Shown in pieces: positions 35,501-44,233 of a DNA stretch of 64,000 nucleotides. Source of the DNA: Streptococcus oralis (lineage in GTDB: Bacteria > Bacillota > Bacilli > Lactobacillales > Streptococcaceae); NCBI RefSeq assembly GCF_023611505.1, contig NZ_CP097843.1, positions 310,001-374,000 on the forward strand, given 5' to 3'. Made by a program: the position numbers and the translations under genes. Position 1 is the first letter of the stretch; each line of letters starts with the position of its first letter. The notes below the pieces were generated by a model. That model was not told the origin of the DNA and made no database searches. It was given only the letters and a program-made list of their open reading frames with translations.

Positions 35501-37709
35501 TAAAGAGCGTACCAGGGAAGAGCCCAACTAGATGGGAAACGTGGCGGTGGTTGTTTTCAATCCCTTCATTAGTGAATTGTGGACTGTCCTCCTCATACCA
35601 TTCCTTGATACGTCCTTCTTTATTGATATGAAGGGGTTTTAGTTTGTCAAATTTAGCCTTAACCTCTGTGACTAAGTCTTGGTCGACTTTCAGATGGTTG
35701 GCAACTTCCATGTAGTCGTGGAATAGTTGCCAGACTAGCGACTGGTCAAAGGTGTTCCCGATTGTGATGGTCCCGTGTTCTGGTGAGTAGGATGGAGAAG
35801 ACACCCAACGGTCGCTGGTCTTGTCATAGTGCAAGAAGGAGTTCCAGAACTTAGCGGTTTCCTTGAGCATTGGATAAATCTTTTCTTTTAGATAAGTTTC
35901 ATCCTTGGTGAACTTATAGTAGTCATAGACATTCTGCATCATCCAAGCGTTGGCTGCTGGAGACCAACCCCAATAGTAATTCCAGCCTGGAGTAGTCCAG
36001 CCAAATGGTGTCGCCTGAGTGTGGACCAGCCAACCATTTTCTTGACCGTCTTTGGATTCGATACCAGCGTATTCCTTGGCAGCGATACGACCATAATAGC
36101 GCATGTCGTCAATGTAATTGATCATTGGCTTGGCAGTTTCAGCAAGGTTGCTCATGTAGGCAGGCCAATAGTTCATTTGCAAATTGACATTGAGGTGGTA
36201 GTCAGCGTTCCAAGGTGGATTGTCTACAGCATTCCAGACTCCTTGTAGGTTGGCAGGAAGGGCATCTGTCCGATCACGAGACGAACTGATGAGTAAATAA
36301 CGTCCGTATTGGAAGAAGAGTTCTTCCAATTTTTGCCCTTTTTCTGGGTCATAGCCTTGAAGGGCCTCTTTTGTCGTTTGAGCAGTCTTGTTTCCGCCTA
36401 GATTTAGTTTAACGCGGTTAAAGAGACTTTGATAATCCTTGATATGGTCCTTTTTAAGTGTCTCGTAGTCTTTGGCCTTAGCAGCTTCGACAATCCCTTT
36501 AACTGTTTTTTCGAGGTCAATGTCTTTTCGATAGTTGGTTTTTGGATTCTGAGCAAAGTTAGTCTTGGCACTGAGATAGAGGGTCGCATAACTTGCGCCT
36601 GTAACGGTTAGAGTTTCGTCCTGAACAGTCACCTTTCCGTCCGTTTTAATTCCTAGGTAGGATGCAAATTTGAGGCCGTTATCTTTGACAGTTCCTTTTA
36701 GAAGGATTCCATGTTCATCTGTAGTGACATGACCATTCTTAAAGTTGGAATATTCCCAAGAGTATTCACCATTAGCAAGCAAGTCTTCTGTCAGGCTATT
36801 CCAAAGGGTAAAGTCAAGCGTCTTGTTTCCTTTTTTGGTCAAGTGGGTCACAGTGACATCATCAGGATAGCTGGAGAAGGTTTCGCGTTTGAAGGTCGTC
36901 CCATCTTGGGTGTAAGAAGTTGTTGTAGTGGCTTCTGTGATATCCAGATTACGGTGATAATCAGTTACAGTATCTAACCCTTTCTTCTGGTTATTAAAGA
37001 CCATGAAGATATCTCCAAAGGCTAGGTAACGTCCATACTGGGCGTTGTTTGGTCCAACCAGATTTTGTTCAGCTAGCTGTTTTGCTTTTTGGCGGTCACC
37101 AGCTTCGAGGGCTTTACGAATCTCAGCCAAGACCTTGTAGCGCTCCTTGTAGTTTCCTCCGTTATAGTCGGTGCTATCGGGTTGTGGTCCTCCTGACCAG
37201 AGGGTCTTTTCGTTGTACTGGATTCTCTCTTCCCCAATGAGTCCGAAAACCTTGGCTCCCATTTCTCCATTTCCGACAGGAAGGGCTTGTTTTTCCCATC
37301 CATCATAGGAGGGAGCTGTTGGTTGATCGTAGTTGAGTTGATAGTTTTCTTGCTTTGTCACAGGCTGATCTGCTTTTTCAGGTTCCTTATTTTCTTTAGC
37401 TTCTACAATGGCTTCTTCACTAGCTTGACTATTTGTCGTCTGAGTCTCGTTAGCTGGCTTGCTTTCGGAAACTACTGGACTCTCGGCTAGAGACGGTTTT
37501 GTAGTTTCAGTAGCTTCAGCAGCTTTGGGTTCACTATCAGGCTTAGTGATAGCTTCGACAGAGGTTGGTTCAGTTTGCTTGACCTCAACACTGTCTGCAG
37601 CTACAGTATGGTTGACTAGAAAAACAGCCCCCAGCAAAACAGAAGCAGTCCCAACCGTTAGTTTGCGGATGCTATAGCGACAGGATTTCTCCCAAAATCT
37701 TTTATCCAT
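32586..37709 (-). CDS. Wall-anchored GH95 alpha-L-fucosidase
   Basis: Secreted, sortase-anchored glycosidase of 1707 residues. The start at 37709 (MDKRFWEKSC) is preferred over 37727 because AAAGGAG sits 7 bases before it. Order: YSIRKLTVG signal (12-38), Thr/Glu-rich linker, GH95 catalytic region about 122-925 with catalytic pair N507 and N509 (HLNVNLQMNYW), general acid E644 (SYSPEHG) and D805 (QIDGNFG); a fibronectin-like module; two related carbohydrate-binding-like modules, each beginning DDRDSRIQYG (about 1065-1190, 1205-1320); five 20-residue acidic repeats; LPATG at 1673 with membrane segment and basic tail. GH95 enzymes remove alpha-1,2-fucose from mucin and blood-group glycans. A perfect cre site lies just upstream. 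Confidence 0.94.
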   Translation of the reverse strand: MDKRFWEKSCRYSIRKLTVGTASVLLGAVFLVNHTVAADSVEVKQTEPTSVEAITKPDSEPKAAEATETTKPSLAESPVVSESKPANETQTTNSQASEEAIVEAKENKEPEKADQPVTKQENYQLNYDQPTAPSYDGWEKQALPVGNGEMGAKVFGLIGEERIQYNEKTLWSGGPQPDSTDYNGGNYKERYKVLAEIRKALEAGDRQKAKQLAEQNLVGPNNAQYGRYLAFGDIFMVFNNQKKGLDTVTDYHRNLDITEATTTTSYTQDGTTFKRETFSSYPDDVTVTHLTKKGNKTLDFTLWNSLTEDLLANGEYSWEYSNFKNGHVTTDEHGILLKGTVKDNGLKFASYLGIKTDGKVTVQDETLTVTGASYATLYLSAKTNFAQNPKTNYRKDIDLEKTVKGIVEAAKAKDYETLKKDHIKDYQSLFNRVKLNLGGNKTAQTTKEALQGYDPEKGQKLEELFFQYGRYLLISSSRDRTDALPANLQGVWNAVDNPPWNADYHLNVNLQMNYWPAYMSNLAETAKPMINYIDDMRYYGRIAAKEYAGIESKDGQENGWLVHTQATPFGWTTPGWNYYWGWSPAANAWMMQNVYDYYKFTKDETYLKEKIYPMLKETAKFWNSFLHYDKTSDRWVSSPSYSPEHGTITIGNTFDQSLVWQLFHDYMEVANHLKVDQDLVTEVKAKFDKLKPLHINKEGRIKEWYEEDSPQFTNEGIENNHRHVSHLVGLFPGTLFSKDQAEYLEAARATLNHRGDGGTGWSKANKINLWARLLDGNRAHRLLAEQLKYSTLENLWDTHAPFQIDGNFGATSGMAEMLLQSHTGYIAPLPALPDAWKDGQVSGLIARGNFEVSMKWKDKNLQSLSFLSNVGGDLVVDYPNIEASQIKVNGKPVTATVLKDNRIQLTTQKGDVITFEHFPGRVTSLTAVRQNGVTAELTFNQVEGATHYVIQRQVKDASGQTSASKEFVTNQTHFIDRSLDPQHAYTYTVKAMLGEVPTQVSEQATVETYSELIDDRDSRIQYGAAFGNWADSELFGGTEKFADLSKGDYTDEDLTATIPFTGVGIEIYGLKSSELGLATAKIDGKEVGELDFHTAGATEKGSLIGRFAGLSDGPHTLTLRVKREHKGRGSERSKISLDYFKILAGTGNTIEKMDDRDSRIQYGSQFKDWSDPELYGGTEKYADINNSYPSTASEAQATISFTGTGIRIFGLKSLALGRARVTLDGKEMSSLDFYTSGPTEKRAFIGEFTNLTDGPHTLTLRVDPDSPEGRKKISLDSFDIIKAPAVGLDSPSIAPLKENDKTISLSLPAGDWEAIAVTFPGVKDPLVLRKVDETHLVTSGDQTILSVQDNQVQIPIPEATDRQTGKAIEAYAIQGTSTSSPVVAVFTKKDEKKVDEKQPTTSKGDEPAPTVKIPEYTEPIGTAGQEEPPTVEKPEYTKPIGTAGEEEEPTVKIPEYTEPIGTAGQEEAPTVEKPEYTESIGTAGQEEAPTVEKPEYTKPIGTSGEQTAPTLSLPGYPVRVLKNKETGVEIIGGASDLEGISHVSSQRVLAQELFGKTYDAYDLQLKNPTDHSLQPKGSVLVRLPISANVEKVYYITPTKELQVLDFTVRDRKVEFITSHFSTYAVVYQAAGTSSNTEEKTSASDTETLAHETEQLSSSPSLAKTGYHSPKEELPATGDASNPLLFLAGLSLALTATFMLKGRKDDSN
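33185..33490 (-). repeat. 60-bp tandem repeats in the GH95 gene
   Basis: About five copies of a 60-bp unit encode the P-E-Y-T-x-P/S-I-G-T-A-G-x-E-E type unit alternating with TVEKPEY or TVKIPEY. They form a stalk before the C-terminal domain and are likely to vary in number between strains. Confidence 0.9.
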
Positions 37710-37728
37710 AGAAATCTCCTTTAGCATT

Positions 37729-37743
37729 TGGAACCGTTTACAT
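37729..37743 (-). promoter_or_regulatory. CcpA cre site upstream of the GH95 gene
   Basis: The minus strand reads ATGTAAACGGTTCCA, a full match to WTGNAANCGNWNNCW, placed between the promoter and the ribosome binding site, as for road-block repression. Confidence 0.85.
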
Positions 37744-37786
37744 TTTGTAAGACAAATCCCTATATTTTTGTTTCTATTTACCTCCC

Positions 37787-37814
37787 ATTCTACTGGTCAT
37801 CTAGCATTTGTCAA
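37787..37814 (-). promoter_or_regulatory. Promoter of the GH95 gene
   Basis: On the minus strand TTGACA (37809-37814) and TAGAAT (37787-37792) have a 16-base spacer. Confidence 0.7.
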
Positions 37815-37990
37815 GAGGTTTCTGGTGAAAAACATATTTGATATTGCTTTTTCTTAAAATAGTAGAAGAAAGAGAGGAAAGGGTGGAATTATTCGTAATT
37901 TCATAGTTCATTCTGAATGTAAGACTAGCTTAGAATTGGCTTAACTCCATCCCTGAAAGCGTAAAACAAACTAGTCAGAAAAGTCACTTT

Positions 37991-38000
37991 ATGGTATAAT
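37991..38000 (+). promoter_or_regulatory. Extended -10 promoter of the UPF0154 gene
   Basis: TGG-TATAAT, with TATAAT at 37995-38000, lies about 34 bp before the ATG; CAGGAG precedes the start. The rest of 37815-37990 shows no gene. Confidence 0.65.
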
Positions 38001-38033
38001 ATAGAAGACTCAAAAAGAAACAGGAGAAAAAGA

Positions 38034-38279
38034 ATGGATTTACTTTTAGCAGTTATCTTGATTGTGCTAGCTTTTCTAGGAGGAGCTCTTGGAGGTATGT
38101 ATTTGGTTCGTAAGCAGATCGAAAAAGAATTTGCTGACAACCCACGTTTGAACGCTGAGGCAGTTCGTGCTCTCTTGAGCGCAAATGGTCAAAAACCAAG
38201 CGAAGCCAAGGTTCAACAAGTTTACCACCAAATCATCCGTCAACAAAAAGCAGCCCTTGCTAACAATAAAAAGAAATAA
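38034..38279 (+). CDS. UPF0154 family small membrane protein (YneF-like)
   Basis: An 81-residue protein with one N-terminal membrane segment ([20 protein letters not shown]) and a conserved cytoplasmic part: [20 protein letters not shown], then [20 protein letters not shown], the UPF0154/YneF signature. Function unknown. Monocistronic, with its own extended -10 promoter and a hairpin terminator after it. Confidence 0.9.
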   Translation: MDLLLAVILIVLAFLGGALGGMYLVRKQIEKEFADNPRLNAEAVRALLSANGQKPSEAKVQQVYHQIIRQQKAALANNKKK

Positions 38280-38286
38280 ATAGGAA

Positions 38287-38312
38287 AAGTCTGGGATGAA
38301 AGTTCCAGACTT
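38287..38312 (+). terminator. Terminator of the UPF0154 gene
   Basis: AAGTCTGG (38287-38294) pairs with CCAGACTT (38305-38312). The T run is short, so it may be weak. Confidence 0.6.
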
Positions 38313-38352
38313 CTCACTATGTTCAATAGTTCTCAAGGATAAGACTTTTTCC

Positions 38353-38380
38353 TTGCATTCTATTGATATTTGATTATGAT
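38353..38380 (+). promoter_or_regulatory. Probable promoter of the murI operon
   Basis: TTGCAT (38353-38358) and TATGAT (38375-38380) with a 16-base spacer lie about 106 bp before murI. A second TTGACA at 38395 lacks a good -10. Confidence 0.5.
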
Positions 38381-38486
38381 TAAGAGAGAGGCAGTTGACA
38401 TTTTATCGAGCTGTCGGTCAGTTCGTTCAGGATAAGGAATCATGATGAACTATCAATCAGAAAAAGAAGACTAGAAAGAAGACTGT

Positions 38487-39281
38487 ATGGATAATCGACC
38501 AATTGGTTTTTTGGATTCGGGTGTCGGGGGCTTGACTGTTGTTCGTGAGCTCATGCGCCAGCTTCCCCATGAAGAAATCGTCTATATTGGAGATTCGGCT
38601 CGGGCGCCCTACGGCCCTCGTCCTGCTGAGCAAATTCGTGAATATACTTGGCAGTTGGTCAACTTTCTCTTGACCAAGGATGTCAAAATGATTGTCATTG
38701 CTTGTAATACTGCGACCGCGGTCGTCTGGGAAGAAATCAAGGCGAAACTAGACATTCCTGTCCTAGGTGTGATTTTGCCAGGAGCTTCGGCAGCTATCAA
38801 GTCCAGTCAAGGCGGGAAAATCGGAGTGATTGGAACCCCTATGACGGTACAATCAGACATATATCGTCAGAAAATCCATGATTTGGATCCAGACTTACAG
38901 GTGGAAAGTTTGGCCTGTCCCAAGTTTGCCCCCTTGGTGGAGTCTGGTGCCCTGTCAACCAGTGTTACCAAGAAAGTGGTTTATGAAACCCTGCGTCCCT
39001 TGGTCGGCAAAGTGGATAGCCTGATTTTGGGCTGTACCCATTACCCACTCCTTCGCCCTATCATCCAAAATGTCATGGGACCAAAGGTCCAGCTCATCGA
39101 TAGTGGGGCAGAGTGTGTGCGGGATATCTCGGTTTTGCTGAACTATTTTGAAATCAATCGTAGCCGAGATGCGGGACCTCTTCAACATCGTTTTTACACA
39201 ACAGCCAATAGCCAAAGTTTTGCCCAGATTGGAGCAGAATGGCTGGAAAAAGAGATTCATGTGGAGCATGTAACTTTATGA
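38487..39281 (+). CDS. murI: Glutamate racemase
   Basis: Cytoplasmic enzyme of 264 residues that makes D-glutamate for peptidoglycan without a cofactor. Both catalytic cysteines are seen: [12 protein letters not shown] (about residue 74) and LGCTHYPLL (about 185); also the N-terminal [12 protein letters not shown] and GDSARAPYG. First gene of a tightly packed operon; the next start codon overlaps its stop (ATGA). Confidence 0.96.
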   Translation: MDNRPIGFLDSGVGGLTVVRELMRQLPHEEIVYIGDSARAPYGPRPAEQIREYTWQLVNFLLTKDVKMIVIACNTATAVVWEEIKAKLDIPVLGVILPGASAAIKSSQGGKIGVIGTPMTVQSDIYRQKIHDLDPDLQVESLACPKFAPLVESGALSTSVTKKVVYETLRPLVGKVDSLILGCTHYPLLRPIIQNVMGPKVQLIDSGAECVRDISVLLNYFEINRSRDAGPLQHRFYTTANSQSFAQIGAEWLEKEIHVEHVTL

Positions 39282-40249
39282 CAAACAAAATTTATGAATA
39301 CAAGGACGACCAGGACTGGTATGTCGGTGTCTGGGATGTCTATGGAGGCATCTATAGCCTTATCAAAGATCCTCTCGAGCTTGATTTTATGGATTTAGCG
39401 CGGATTTTTCGTGACGAAGAAAATGGCTTCCCGATTACGATAACAGTGATGCGCTGGTCTTCTAACTTCCGTCTGCTCTCCTTTATCGTTGAGATTTTAA
39501 ATGCCGAAGCAGGCCGCAATCTAGAAGTCATCCAACGTCAGGGAGTTCTGCTCTTGGTTGAAAATGAGAAGCTTTTGCATGTCGAATTGCCTAAAGAAGG
39601 AGTCGATGTAGAAGCCTTCTTTGAAACTAGCAAGGTTAGAGAAACTCTGCTCATTGCGACTCGTAACGAGGGCAAGACCAAGGAATTCCGAGCCATCTTT
39701 GACAAGTTAGGCTACGATGTGGAAAATCTCAATGACTATCCAGATCTGCCTGAAGTAGCTGAAACAGGCATGACTTTTGAAGAAAATGCCCGCCTCAAGG
39801 CAGAAACCATTTCTCAATTAACAGGAAAGATGGTGCTAGCAGATGACTCAGGTCTCAAAGTCGATGTCCTTGGTGGCTTGCCAGGTGTCTGGTCAGCTCG
39901 TTTTGCAGGTGTAGGAGCAACCGACCGTGAAAACAATGCTAAACTCTTGCACGAATTGGCCATGGTCTTTGAACTCAAGGACCGTTCGGCACAATTCCAC
40001 ACAACCCTGGTTGTAGCTAGTCCAAACAAGGAAAGTTTGGTTGTCGAAGCTGACTGGCCAGGCTACATTAACTTTGAACCTAAGGGGGAGAATGGCTTTG
40101 GCTATGACCCGCTCTTCCTGGTAGGAGAGACAGGTAAATCCTCAGCAGAGCTAACCCTTGAAGAAAAAAATAGCCAATCCCACCGAGCCTTAGCCGTTAA
40201 GAAACTTTTGGAGGTATTTCCATCATGGCAAAGCAAACCATCATTGTAA
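39278..40249 (+). CDS. rdgB: RdgB/HAM1 non-canonical purine NTP pyrophosphatase with N-terminal extension
   Basis: House-cleaning enzyme of 323 residues that hydrolyses dITP, ITP and XTP to monophosphates. The RdgB domain begins near residue 123 ([14 protein letters not shown]) and contains [40 protein letters not shown] and [11 protein letters not shown]. The first 120 residues are a streptococcal extension of unknown role ([20 protein letters not shown]). The start at 39278 overlaps the murI stop; the earlier in-frame codon at 39239 lies within murI and is unlikely. It overlaps the next gene by 25 bases. Confidence 0.92.
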   Translation: MTNKIYEYKDDQDWYVGVWDVYGGIYSLIKDPLELDFMDLARIFRDEENGFPITITVMRWSSNFRLLSFIVEILNAEAGRNLEVIQRQGVLLLVENEKLLHVELPKEGVDVEAFFETSKVRETLLIATRNEGKTKEFRAIFDKLGYDVENLNDYPDLPEVAETGMTFEENARLKAETISQLTGKMVLADDSGLKVDVLGGLPGVWSARFAGVGATDRENNAKLLHELAMVFELKDRSAQFHTTLVVASPNKESLVVEADWPGYINFEPKGENGFGYDPLFLVGETGKSSAELTLEEKNSQSHRALAVKKLLEVFPSWQSKPSL

Positions 40250-40746
40250 TGAGTGATTCCCATGGCGATAGCTTGATTGTGGAAGAAATTCGCGATCGCT
40301 ATCTGGGGAAAGTCGATGCCATTTTTCACGATGGTGACTCAGAACTCCGTCCTGATGCTCCACTTTGGGAGGGCATCCATGTCATCAAAGGCAACATGGA
40401 CTTTTATGCGGGCTACCCAGAACGTTTGGTGACCCAACTTGGTCCGACCAAGATTATCCAGACTCACGGACACTTATTTGATATCAATTTCAACTTTCAA
40501 AAGTTGGACTACTGGGCTCAGGAAGAAGATGCCGACATCTGTCTCTATGGTCATTTGCATGTGCCAAGTGCTTGGATGGAAGGCAAAACACTCTTTTTAA
40601 ATCCAGGCTCCATCAGCCAACCACGAGGGACTATCAGAGAATGTCTCTATGCTCGAGTGGAGATTGATGACAGCTATTTCAAAGTAGACTTTTTGACACG
40701 TGATCATGAGATTTATCCAGGCTTGTCCAAGGAGTTCGCTCGATGA
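40225..40746 (+). CDS. YfcE/MJ0936-family metallophosphoesterase
   Basis: A 173-residue calcineurin-like phosphoesterase: [23 protein letters not shown], and YGHLHVP give the full set of metal ligands, then [12 protein letters not shown]. Substrates in the family are phosphodiesters of uncertain physiological identity. The start at 40225 has GGAGG upstream inside the rdgB end. It overlaps cbpB by 4 bases. Confidence 0.88.
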   Translation: MAKQTIIVMSDSHGDSLIVEEIRDRYLGKVDAIFHDGDSELRPDAPLWEGIHVIKGNMDFYAGYPERLVTQLGPTKIIQTHGHLFDINFNFQKLDYWAQEEDADICLYGHLHVPSAWMEGKTLFLNPGSISQPRGTIRECLYARVEIDDSYFKVDFLTRDHEIYPGLSKEFAR

Positions 40747-41204
40747 TTGCCAAGGAATTTGAAGCATTTTTACTGGAGCAGGAAGAAACTTTTCTTACCC
40801 CTGCTGAGAATCTAGCAGCTTTGATTGATACCCATAACGCTGACCATGCGATTCTAGTGCTGAGCCAAATCACCTATACCCGTATCCCTGTTGTGACCTT
40901 TGACAAACGCTTTGTCGGAACCATTGGTCTGAGAGACATTTTGGCTTATCAAATGGAGCAAGGTTTGACGGATGAACAGATGGCAACGACAGATATCGTC
41001 AATATGACCAAGACGGATGTGGCAGTTGTCGCTCCAGACTATAACATCACAGAAGTCCTCCATAAACTGGTGGATGAACCCTTCTTGCCAGTGGTAGATG
41101 GTGAAGGAATTTTCCAAGGAATCATCACGCGCAAGTCCATCCTCAAGGCCGTCAATGCCCTTTTGCATGACTTTAGTAAGGAATATGAGATTCGATGCAA
41201 ATGA
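40743..41204 (+). CDS. cbpB: CBS-domain c-di-AMP-binding protein CbpB
   Basis: A 153-residue protein made of two CBS motifs (about 30-75 and 85-140) with the connecting DKRFVGTIGLRDILAYQMEQ. It resembles CbpB/YkuL proteins, which in Firmicutes bind c-di-AMP and, when free, stimulate (p)ppGpp synthesis by Rel. No catalytic domain. Inside the murI-to-yidD operon, overlapping its neighbours by a few bases on both sides. The c-di-AMP link is from family knowledge, not from the sequence. Confidence 0.8.
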   Translation: MIAKEFEAFLLEQEETFLTPAENLAALIDTHNADHAILVLSQITYTRIPVVTFDKRFVGTIGLRDILAYQMEQGLTDEQMATTDIVNMTKTDVAVVAPDYNITEVLHKLVDEPFLPVVDGEGIFQGIITRKSILKAVNALLHDFSKEYEIRCK

Positions 41205-41935
41205 GAGATAGGATTTCAGACTTTTTAGAGGGAAAGCAGGGTTTGTCTGCCAATTCCAAGCAATCTTATAAGTATGATCTGGAGCAATTTTTAGATATGG
41301 TAGGGGAGCGGATTTCTGAGACCAGTCTCAAGATTTACCAAGCCCAGCTTGCTAACCTAAAAATGAGCGCCCAGAAGCGAAAACTTTCGGCCTGTAACCA
41401 ATTTCTCTACTTTCTCTATCAAAGAGGAGAGGTGGACAGTTTTTACCGCTTGGAATTAGCCAAACAAGCTGAAAAGAAGACCGAAAAGCCAGAACTGTTA
41501 GACCTAGAGTCTTTTTGGCAGGAAAGTGATTATCCAGAAGGACGCTTGCTGGCGCTCTTAATCCTAGAAATGGGACTCTTGCCAAGCGAAATTTTAGCTC
41601 TCAAGGTTGCGGATATCAATCTGGATTTTCAAGTTTTGAGAATCAACAAGGCTTCCCAACAGAGGATTGTCACTATTCCCACGACCTTGCTTTCAGAATT
41701 GGAACCCTTGATGGGGCAGACCTATCTCTTTGAAAGGGGAGGGAAAGCCTATTCTCGTCAGTGGGCCTTTCGTCAGCTGGAGTCCTTTGTCAAGGAGAAA
41801 GGTTTCCCAGCCTTATCAGCCCAAGCCTTGCGGGAACAGTTCATTCTAAGACAAATAGAAAACAAGGTCGATTTGTACGAAATTGCAAAAAAACTAGGAT
41901 TAAAAACAGTCCTGACCTTAGAGAAATATAGATAA
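41195..41935 (+). CDS. XerD-like tyrosine recombinase homologue, apparently catalytically degenerate
   Basis: A 246-residue relative of XerD: N-terminal SAM-like core-binding domain ([20 protein letters not shown]) and a catalytic-fold domain from about 110. The box I Arg expected in GLR-x-SE is Leu ([11 protein letters not shown]), and the box II HxxR is not recognisable ([13 protein letters not shown]); a Tyr remains near the end (LTLEKYR). It is therefore probably not a functional recombinase, or works in an unusual way. Streptococci carry this XerD-like gene beside scpAB, which suggests a conserved role near chromosome segregation. Start could be 41195 or 41201. Confidence 0.82.
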   Translation: MQMRDRISDFLEGKQGLSANSKQSYKYDLEQFLDMVGERISETSLKIYQAQLANLKMSAQKRKLSACNQFLYFLYQRGEVDSFYRLELAKQAEKKTEKPELLDLESFWQESDYPEGRLLALLILEMGLLPSEILALKVADINLDFQVLRINKASQQRIVTIPTTLLSELEPLMGQTYLFERGGKAYSRQWAFRQLESFVKEKGFPALSAQALREQFILRQIENKVDLYEIAKKLGLKTVLTLEKYR

Positions 41936-42663
41936 TGGATATTAAATTAAAAGATTTTGAAGGGCCCCTGGACTTGCTCTTGCACCTGGTTTCCAAGTAT
42001 CAGATGGATATTTACGATGTGCCCATTACGGAAGTCATCGAACAGTATCTAGCCTATGTCTCAACCCTGCAGGCCATGCGTCTGGAAGTGACGGGCGAGT
42101 ACATGGTCATGGCCAGTCAGCTCATGCTAATCAAGAGCCGCAAACTTCTTCCAAAGGTGGCAGAAGTGGCAGATTTGGAGGATGACCTGGAGCAGGATCT
42201 CCTCTCCCAAATCGAAGAATATCGTAAGTTTAAACTCTTGGGTGAGCACTTGGAGGCTAAGCACCAAGATCGGGCCCAGTATTATTCCAAAGCGCCGACA
42301 GAGTTGATCTACGAGGATGCAGAGCTTGTGCATGATAGGACGACTATTGACCTCTTTTTGGCTTTTTCAAATATCCTAGCCAAGAAAAAAGAGGAGTTCG
42401 CTCAGAACCACACGACCATCTTGCGGGATGAGTATAAGATTGAGGATATGATGGTCATCGTAAAGGAGTCCTTGACTGGACGAGACCAGTTGCGTTTGCA
42501 GGATTTGTTCAAGGAAGCCCAGAATGTCCAAGAGGTCATTACCCTCTTTTTGGCGGCCTTAGAGTTAATCAAAACCCAGGAACTGATCCTTGTGCAAGAG
42601 GAGAGTTTCGGAGATATCTATCTCATGGAAAAGAAGGAAGAAAGTCAAGAGGCACAAAGCTAG
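41935..42663 (+). CDS. scpA: Segregation and condensation protein A
   Basis: Kleisin subunit of the SMC-ScpAB condensin, 242 residues, cytoplasmic. The start [20 protein letters not shown] is the family hallmark; helical N- and C-terminal SMC-binding parts flank a charged middle. Its start codon overlaps the stop of the XerD-like gene by one base (TAATG), and scpB follows after 18 bp. Confidence 0.95.
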   Translation: MDIKLKDFEGPLDLLLHLVSKYQMDIYDVPITEVIEQYLAYVSTLQAMRLEVTGEYMVMASQLMLIKSRKLLPKVAEVADLEDDLEQDLLSQIEEYRKFKLLGEHLEAKHQDRAQYYSKAPTELIYEDAELVHDRTTIDLFLAFSNILAKKKEEFAQNHTTILRDEYKIEDMMVIVKESLTGRDQLRLQDLFKEAQNVQEVITLFLAALELIKTQELILVQEESFGDIYLMEKKEESQEAQS

Positions 42664-42681
42664 ACTTGATAGAGAGGAAAG

Positions 42682-43251
42682 ATGAGTACTTTAGCAGAAA
42701 TAGAAGCGCTCTTGTTTGTAGCAGGTGAAGATGGGATTCGAGTCCGTCAGTTGGCTGAACTCCTATCGCTTCCCCCGACAGGCATCCAGCAGAGTTTAGA
42801 AAAATTAGCCCAAAAGTATGAAAAAGACCAAGAGTCGAGTTTGTCCCTGATTGAGACAGGTGGCGCTTACAGATTGGTGACCAAGCCTCAATTTGCAGCG
42901 ATTTTAAAGGAATACTCCAAGGCGCCCATTAACCAGAGTTTATCTCGGGCGGCCCTTGAGACCTTGTCCATCATTGCCTACAAGCAGCCCATTACGCGGA
43001 TAGAAATTGATGCCATCCGTGGGGTCAATTCGAGTGGGGCTTTGGCAAAGTTACAGGCCTTTGACTTGATACGAGAAGATGGGAAAAAAGAAGTGTTGGG
43101 TCGTCCCAATCTCTATGTGACTACGGATTATTTCCTAGATTACATGGGGATAAACCATTTAGAAGAATTGCCAGTGATTGATGAGCTTGAGATTCAAGCC
43201 CAAGAAAGCCAATTATTTGGTGAAAGGATAGAAGAAGATGAGAATCAATAA
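42682..43251 (+). CDS. scpB: Segregation and condensation protein B
   Basis: A 189-residue winged-helix protein that dimerises and binds the ScpA kleisin. Seen: [20 protein letters not shown] and [20 protein letters not shown], then [14 protein letters not shown]. The acidic C-terminal tail overlaps the start of rluB by 14 bases. AGAGAGGAAAG gives the ribosome binding site. Confidence 0.95.
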   Translation: MSTLAEIEALLFVAGEDGIRVRQLAELLSLPPTGIQQSLEKLAQKYEKDQESSLSLIETGGAYRLVTKPQFAAILKEYSKAPINQSLSRAALETLSIIAYKQPITRIEIDAIRGVNSSGALAKLQAFDLIREDGKKEVLGRPNLYVTTDYFLDYMGINHLEELPVIDELEIQAQESQLFGERIEEDENQ

Positions 43252-43960
43252 ATATATTGCCCACGCAGGTGTGGCCAGTAGGAGAAAAGCAGAAGAGCTG
43301 ATCAAGCAAGGCTTGGTGACGGTCAACGGCCAAGTGGTGCGTGAACTAGCAACGACCATCAAGGCTGGAGACAAGGTTGAAGTTGAAGGTCAACCTATCT
43401 ATAACGAAGAAAAGGTCTACTATCTTCTCAATAAACCGCGCGGTGTGATTTCCAGTGTGACAGATGACAAGGGCCGCAAGACTGTTGTGGATCTCTTGCC
43501 AAATGTAAAAGAGCGTATTTACCCAGTTGGACGTTTGGACTGGGATACATCAGGTGTTTTGATTTTGACCAATGATGGGGATTTTACGGATGAGATGATT
43601 CACCCTCGTAATGAGATTGACAAGGTCTATGTCGCGCGTGTTAAAGGTGTGGCCAATAAGGACAATCTCCGTCCCTTGACCCGCGGACTTGAGATTGATG
43701 GCAAGAAAACCAAGCCAGCTGTTTATGAAATTCTCAAAGTGGATCCAGTTAAAAATCGCTCTGTGGTACAGTTGACCATTCACGAAGGACGTAACCACCA
43801 AGTTAAAAAGATGTTTGAAGCTGTCGGTCTTCAAGTGGATAAGTTGTCTCGGACACGTTTTGGACACTTAGATTTGACAGGCCTTCGTCCGGGAGAATCT
43901 CGTCGCCTTAACAAAAAAGAAATCAGCCAACTACACACCATGGCGGTAACTAAAAAATAA
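43238..43960 (+). CDS. rluB: 23S rRNA pseudouridine synthase RluB family
   Basis: A 240-residue enzyme of the RsuA/RluB/E/F family that converts a 23S rRNA uridine (about 2605) to pseudouridine. N-terminal S4 domain ([20 protein letters not shown]), catalytic Asp in [20 protein letters not shown], then [17 protein letters not shown]. Overlaps scpB before it and yidD after it (TAATG). Assignment to RluB rather than RsuA rests on S4-domain presence and scpAB context. Confidence 0.9.
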   Translation: MRINKYIAHAGVASRRKAEELIKQGLVTVNGQVVRELATTIKAGDKVEVEGQPIYNEEKVYYLLNKPRGVISSVTDDKGRKTVVDLLPNVKERIYPVGRLDWDTSGVLILTNDGDFTDEMIHPRNEIDKVYVARVKGVANKDNLRPLTRGLEIDGKKTKPAVYEILKVDPVKNRSVVQLTIHEGRNHQVKKMFEAVGLQVDKLSRTRFGHLDLTGLRPGESRRLNKKEISQLHTMAVTKK

Positions 43961-44202
43961 TGAAACGAATCTTAATAGCGCCAGTACGCTTTTACCAACG
44001 TTTTATCTCACCAGTCTTTCCCCCCTCTTGTCGTTTTGAGCCTACTTGTTCCAACTACATGATCCAGGCTATTGAAAAACATGGCTTCAAGGGTGTCTTG
44101 ATGGGTTTGGCTCGGATTTTACGTTGCCATCCCTGGTCGAAAACAGGCAAGGATCCCGTACCAGACCACTTTTCACTCAAACGAAACCAAGAAGAAAAAT
44201 AA
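43960..44202 (+). CDS. yidD: Membrane protein insertion efficiency factor
   Basis: An 80-residue basic, amphipathic protein: [20 protein letters not shown], then [19 protein letters not shown] and [15 protein letters not shown], the YidD signature with three Cys. It aids YidC-dependent membrane insertion. Last gene of the murI operon, with a terminator overlapping its stop. Confidence 0.95.
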   Translation: MKRILIAPVRFYQRFISPVFPPSCRFEPTCSNYMIQAIEKHGFKGVLMGLARILRCHPWSKTGKDPVPDHFSLKRNQEEK

Positions 44203-44228
44203 CCCAACATCATTTGATGTTGGGTTTT
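44201..44228. terminator. Bidirectional terminator between yidD and piuA
   Basis: A perfect 12-bp stem AACCCAACATCA/TGATGTTGGGTT with a TT loop; T run on the plus strand. Confidence 0.9.
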
Positions 44229-44233
44229 CTTGC

